Positions 60,795 to 64,000 of a DNA stretch of 64,000 nucleotides are shown piece after piece. Position 1 is the stretch's first letter. Every line of letters begins with the position of its first letter. The notes below the pieces were generated by a model. The model searched no databases. It was given only the letters and a program-made list of their open reading frames with translations, and had not been told where the DNA came from. The DNA is from Casuarina equisetifolia (lineage: Eukaryota > Streptophyta > Magnoliopsida > Fagales > Casuarinaceae), in contig CM052356.1 in NCBI GenBank assembly GCA_028551475.1, forward strand, positions 17,821,884 through 17,885,883, in the 5' to 3' direction. A program made the translations under genes and the position numbers.

Positions 60795-63700
60795 ATGTCG
60801 ACGGAAGTGAGCCAGCCTCACCTGCCTGATGCAGAGCTCGTCCCCAGCCTGCAATCTCTCGTAGACTCTCTCCAGCAAAGAATCAAGGTACCTTCTCTCT
60901 CTTTCTCCGAGCCCTTGTTATGTGCCTTTTACTTGGCTTTTTTGTGTTGCTGAGCAACTGGAGCAGAAAATTAGAAGGACGCAAAGCTGCTTTGGTTGCA
61001 ACTAAGCTTCTAGATTATTAATACTTCCGAGGCTCAGTCTGGCTATCGTTTCGAGCTGCTTCGGTTGCTTCTAAGAGCCCGATCGTAATAAAGCATGTGG
61101 TAATGCCATTCTTTGTTCGCATGGAGACCAATTGCTCGCTGGATTGCGGAAAAAATGAATGCAACTAGAAGCTTCAAATTTTACTTGGAGATGAGCAAGA
61201 GCCTCCACTGAATCTAGGATTTCATTCTTAGGAACTACAGCGTCGAAATACTTTTGATTCCTTGACATCACGTGCAACCAAACGAAAAGCCTTGAGTTTT
61301 TTGCTTTATGTGGTTTGCATGACCAGTTTGGAACTCTTAAACCAGGAGTTAGAGGCAGAGAACGCAAAGCTGTCATCCCGACTCTCAACATGTCGCTGTC
61401 ACGAGGTTCGCAACTCTAAACCTTCTTAGCTATTCTAGTCTTTTCATTCTATTCTGTTTTTTTCCCTCCCCTTCTTGATGTGTCCTCTTTCTTGGGACTA
61501 GTATTGTAGCTCTTAATGTCATCGGAAAACTTTGTTGCACTTTCATGCTTTTAAAATTTATGAAACTTTTTCTATCAATTTCTATTTTTGGCATGAAAAA
61601 GTTGATGACATGATACAAAGTTAAAAAGAATATTGGTGGGGTTCATGTTTGAGAAAAGTATGTTTTATTTTTAATAACAGAAAATTTGTTTTTGAAAACT
61701 CAAGCTTACTCAAGTTTCTGGCTGTGGAAAAAGTACAGATGGAAGAAGAAAAAGAAAATCTCATTTCTTATGCCCTTTATTACATTTAGAACGTTTGAAG
61801 GCGAGCAGTGTGGTGGATTTATTATATGGTTGTGTTGCAGATCGAGGAAGCATGCAGCAGGGTGGTTATAGATTGTGATAGTCCTGTTGAGGAAAGAGGG
61901 GGGTCAAAAGTAGGTGCTGCTAGGACCACGAAGAAGAATATGGCTGAAGAAAGTCCAGGTTATGTTTACTGCTATGTACTGATCCATTGATTTTTCTTAA
62001 CATTTCTAATCATCGCGAACCGGCACTTGTAGTAATTAAAACCAGCATAAATGATTGAGAAGGAATTGATTGTGGAACTTGCACATGTGATGGTATTTGA
62101 TGCTTTTGTTAAGCAAAAGAATCAAATTCCTTGAGTGTCTGACTTACTATGGCCTTGAGTGTGTGACTTTGGCCTCTCTACTCCTTTTGTATTCCAAGTG
62201 CATCTACATTGGTTGCAGCATGAAATGAATTCTCTATCATCGTCAGGCATGAGAGAGATTTCCTATGTATTGTGATGGAATGTCTGTGTGATTCTTTTTG
62301 CTTCTTATTATTCTTTCTCTATCATCGTCAGTGGATGGCTTGTTTTCCACCGTAAAGATTGCATTTTTTATTATCAGGGATAATTGAAATTTGCATTGGC
62401 TGAAATGATAAAAATCAAAAACAGCGGTGCTGGATGGTTTTTGTTCAAGACTACTTATTTAGCAAAAATGTGCCATGAAATTCTCTTCTTTCTCCCTTTC
62501 TTTTTCAGTTTCTCTCTTGTGGTTGTAGTGTTATTGAAGTTGGCACCCGTTTTCTACTTTTGCTTTCATATTGCTGCTCACCTTTCTTGGTATAGGCCAG
62601 TTGTTCTCATTTCCAGACCCAGTTGACTTTTGTGCTTTCAAAATCATACCAGAAAGTTTTCTGCATTAGGCTGTTATGGCTCTAATGAAATTGTAATTGG
62701 TCATCCTGCTATCCTTTATTCTGCTTGTGAAAGTATCAGTCTGTTGAACATGGCTGGCAATGCAACAACTTCTACATCTGAATTTGCCAATCAAGGAAAG
62801 AAGGAAGTCCATATTTAACTTAATCTATTTACCTCTGCACAGGATATTACATAAGGACCATGAATCACCACTGCAAGCGATATGTTGCTCTAAAACTCAT
62901 GTATTTTGGGCAAAGGTACATTGTGTAGCTATTATATTCTGTATTACAAGTTTTAGATATCTTTAATCTTGACAAACATTTGATTATGTATTAACACGTC
63001 ATGTAATTCATATTTGAAGTGAATAATGAAAATGTTACTAAAAATACTACTGAATTCTAGTTAATGCTCCACAAACTCTATTGAAATCCACGTCAGCTAT
63101 GGTTATACGTCTAGTGCTAGATAAAAGAGATGATTGCGTAGGGTGATCTTTCCTTCTTTGTTCCTGTTCTGGTTTTGTTTTTTGGTTTTGTTTTTGGTTT
63201 TGGGGAAATCATGGCAATCCGTTATGTATATTTGCTGTTGCAAATGTGCTGATAAGATTTAAGATTATATTTCTCAGACAACATTTCAATGGTTAGTTTA
63301 TTAGTATCTTAAACTTTCAGGTGTTATAAAGACAAAACTTTCGGGTGTTGTTAGATTTAACCTAGTCGTTTTCCTCTTTTGTGCATTCTCTTCATCTTCA
63401 TTGTATTTTTCTTTGTCAAGACTGTTTAATAAAACTTTTTGCTACAATACAGGTTCTACGGTTTTGCATCAGAGGCACAAATGGATCCTACTATTGAGGT
63501 ACAGTTCCTTTTTCATTTTTGGGCACAAACTAGTGTGGCACAATTTGACTTTATATTATATATGATGAGAAGAACCTTCTGTTTGATCTATCCGAAAGAA
63601 GGATTTTCTCTGTAATTAAGGGTCTTGTGGCCTGATAAATAGTATTAAGTGCTGATTTTGGATAAAAAATATTGATATATTGCTTTCCTCTCTGTCCCAA

Positions 63701-64000
63701 ATCTGCTTCTCAACATAAACTGTGCCGTCTTTGGTCTAAGTAGTGGTGGCAAAAGGGCCCATTTTCTCCTCAAAATGCTATGTCTTCAATATTTTTGAAC
63801 ACCAGTTATCTCATGATTGAGCAATGTCAAATAGCAGCTTTAAATGATCATCTACTGAGCATAACCAAAACTTTGGCTGGGTGACCTGCTGTACACCTCA
63901 GGTGATAAAAAGAGCAGAAGTATGGTTAAGTTTTGTTTTAGCTGTTGAAGCTTTGATGCTGATCTGTGTCTTTCTTCGCTGTGAGGTGTTTCTGCTTGTT
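60795..64000 (+). CDS. PUS3: tRNA pseudouridine synthase, Pus3/DEG1 type, 5' part only
   Basis: The N-terminal part of a TruA-family pseudouridine synthase, the Deg1/Pus3 type that modifies positions 38/39 in the tRNA anticodon arm. Five exons join in frame: 60795-60887, 61346-61405, 61841-61958, 62843-62915 and 63453-63498 (130 codons). The gene then continues past the window edge. Residues about 15-51 form a short coiled coil with leucine/glutamine heptads ('LQSLVDSLQQRIK', 'ELEAENAKLSSRL'), usual before the catalytic domain in eukaryotic Pus3. Residues 103-130 begin the catalytic domain with 'VALKLMYFGQRFYGFASEAQ', the Pus3 form of the first TruA strand. The catalytic GRTDKG aspartate lies in an exon not reached here. 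The start is the first ATG (context ACCATGTCG). Exon 2 uses the acceptor that keeps 'IK-ELEAEN' in frame. The identification rests on one strong block and the coiled coil. Confidence 0.85.

Noticed and set aside
1-64000. tRNA, rRNA or other structured RNA genes, riboswitches, a novel multi-gene system
   Set aside because: None was recognised by eye. The only tRNA-like matches are retroelement primer sites and the SINE-like head. The protein genes are unrelated housekeeping or cell-wall genes, not a cluster. A covariance-model scan would be decisive for RNAs.

Overview
The window is nuclear DNA of a flowering plant, almost certainly a eudicot. It has intron-rich plant genes (laccase, RABG3/Rab7 GTPase, CSTF77, a DUF1475 membrane protein, a Pus3/DEG1-type pseudouridine synthase), AT-rich spacers and several nested LTR-retroelement fossils with tRNA-Met type primer sites. 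All gene models here were assembled by eye from reading frame, GT/GC-AG splice sites and family similarity. No transcript evidence was available.

Layout. 1-18.4 kb is a laccase duplication region damaged by transposons. It holds a short Ty3/Gypsy-like element with two LTRs (1011-2692), the 3' half of a laccase pseudogene (2918-4991), a complete but broken Ty1/Copia element with matching LTRs and a TTAAG target duplication (5514-11235), a repeat-rich spacer, an apparently intact seven-exon laccase (12959-16410, 588 codons), and the tail of another Gypsy element (about 16640-18332). 18.4-20.3 kb is a quiet spacer.

20.3-33 kb carries two minus-strand genes. The first is an eight-exon DUF1475 gene (20301-28122) whose second half repeats the first, exon by exon. 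The second is a seven-exon Rab7/RABG3 GTPase gene (29439-32858). A tRNA-derived SINE-like insert lies in an intron of the DUF1475 gene. 33-39.3 kb is a graveyard of retroelement and pararetrovirus-like scraps.

39.7-53.8 kb is a 22-exon CSTF77 gene (767 codons, plus strand) with one GC-AG intron. A two-exon membrane-protein gene (54495-56395, minus) converges on it. 56.6-60 kb holds a degraded minus-strand Copia relic. The 5' part of a PUS3/DEG1-like gene starts at 60795 and runs off the right edge, before its catalytic motif.

Functionally the genes are an unrelated set: lignin or phenolic oxidation in the cell wall, vacuolar trafficking, mRNA 3'-end formation, tRNA modification and two unknown membrane proteins. 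I saw no gene cluster or novel defence or metabolic system. The most informative signals are the intragenic duplication in the DUF1475 gene, the GC-AG intron in CSTF77, the SINE-like insert, and the repeated spacer modules around the laccases.
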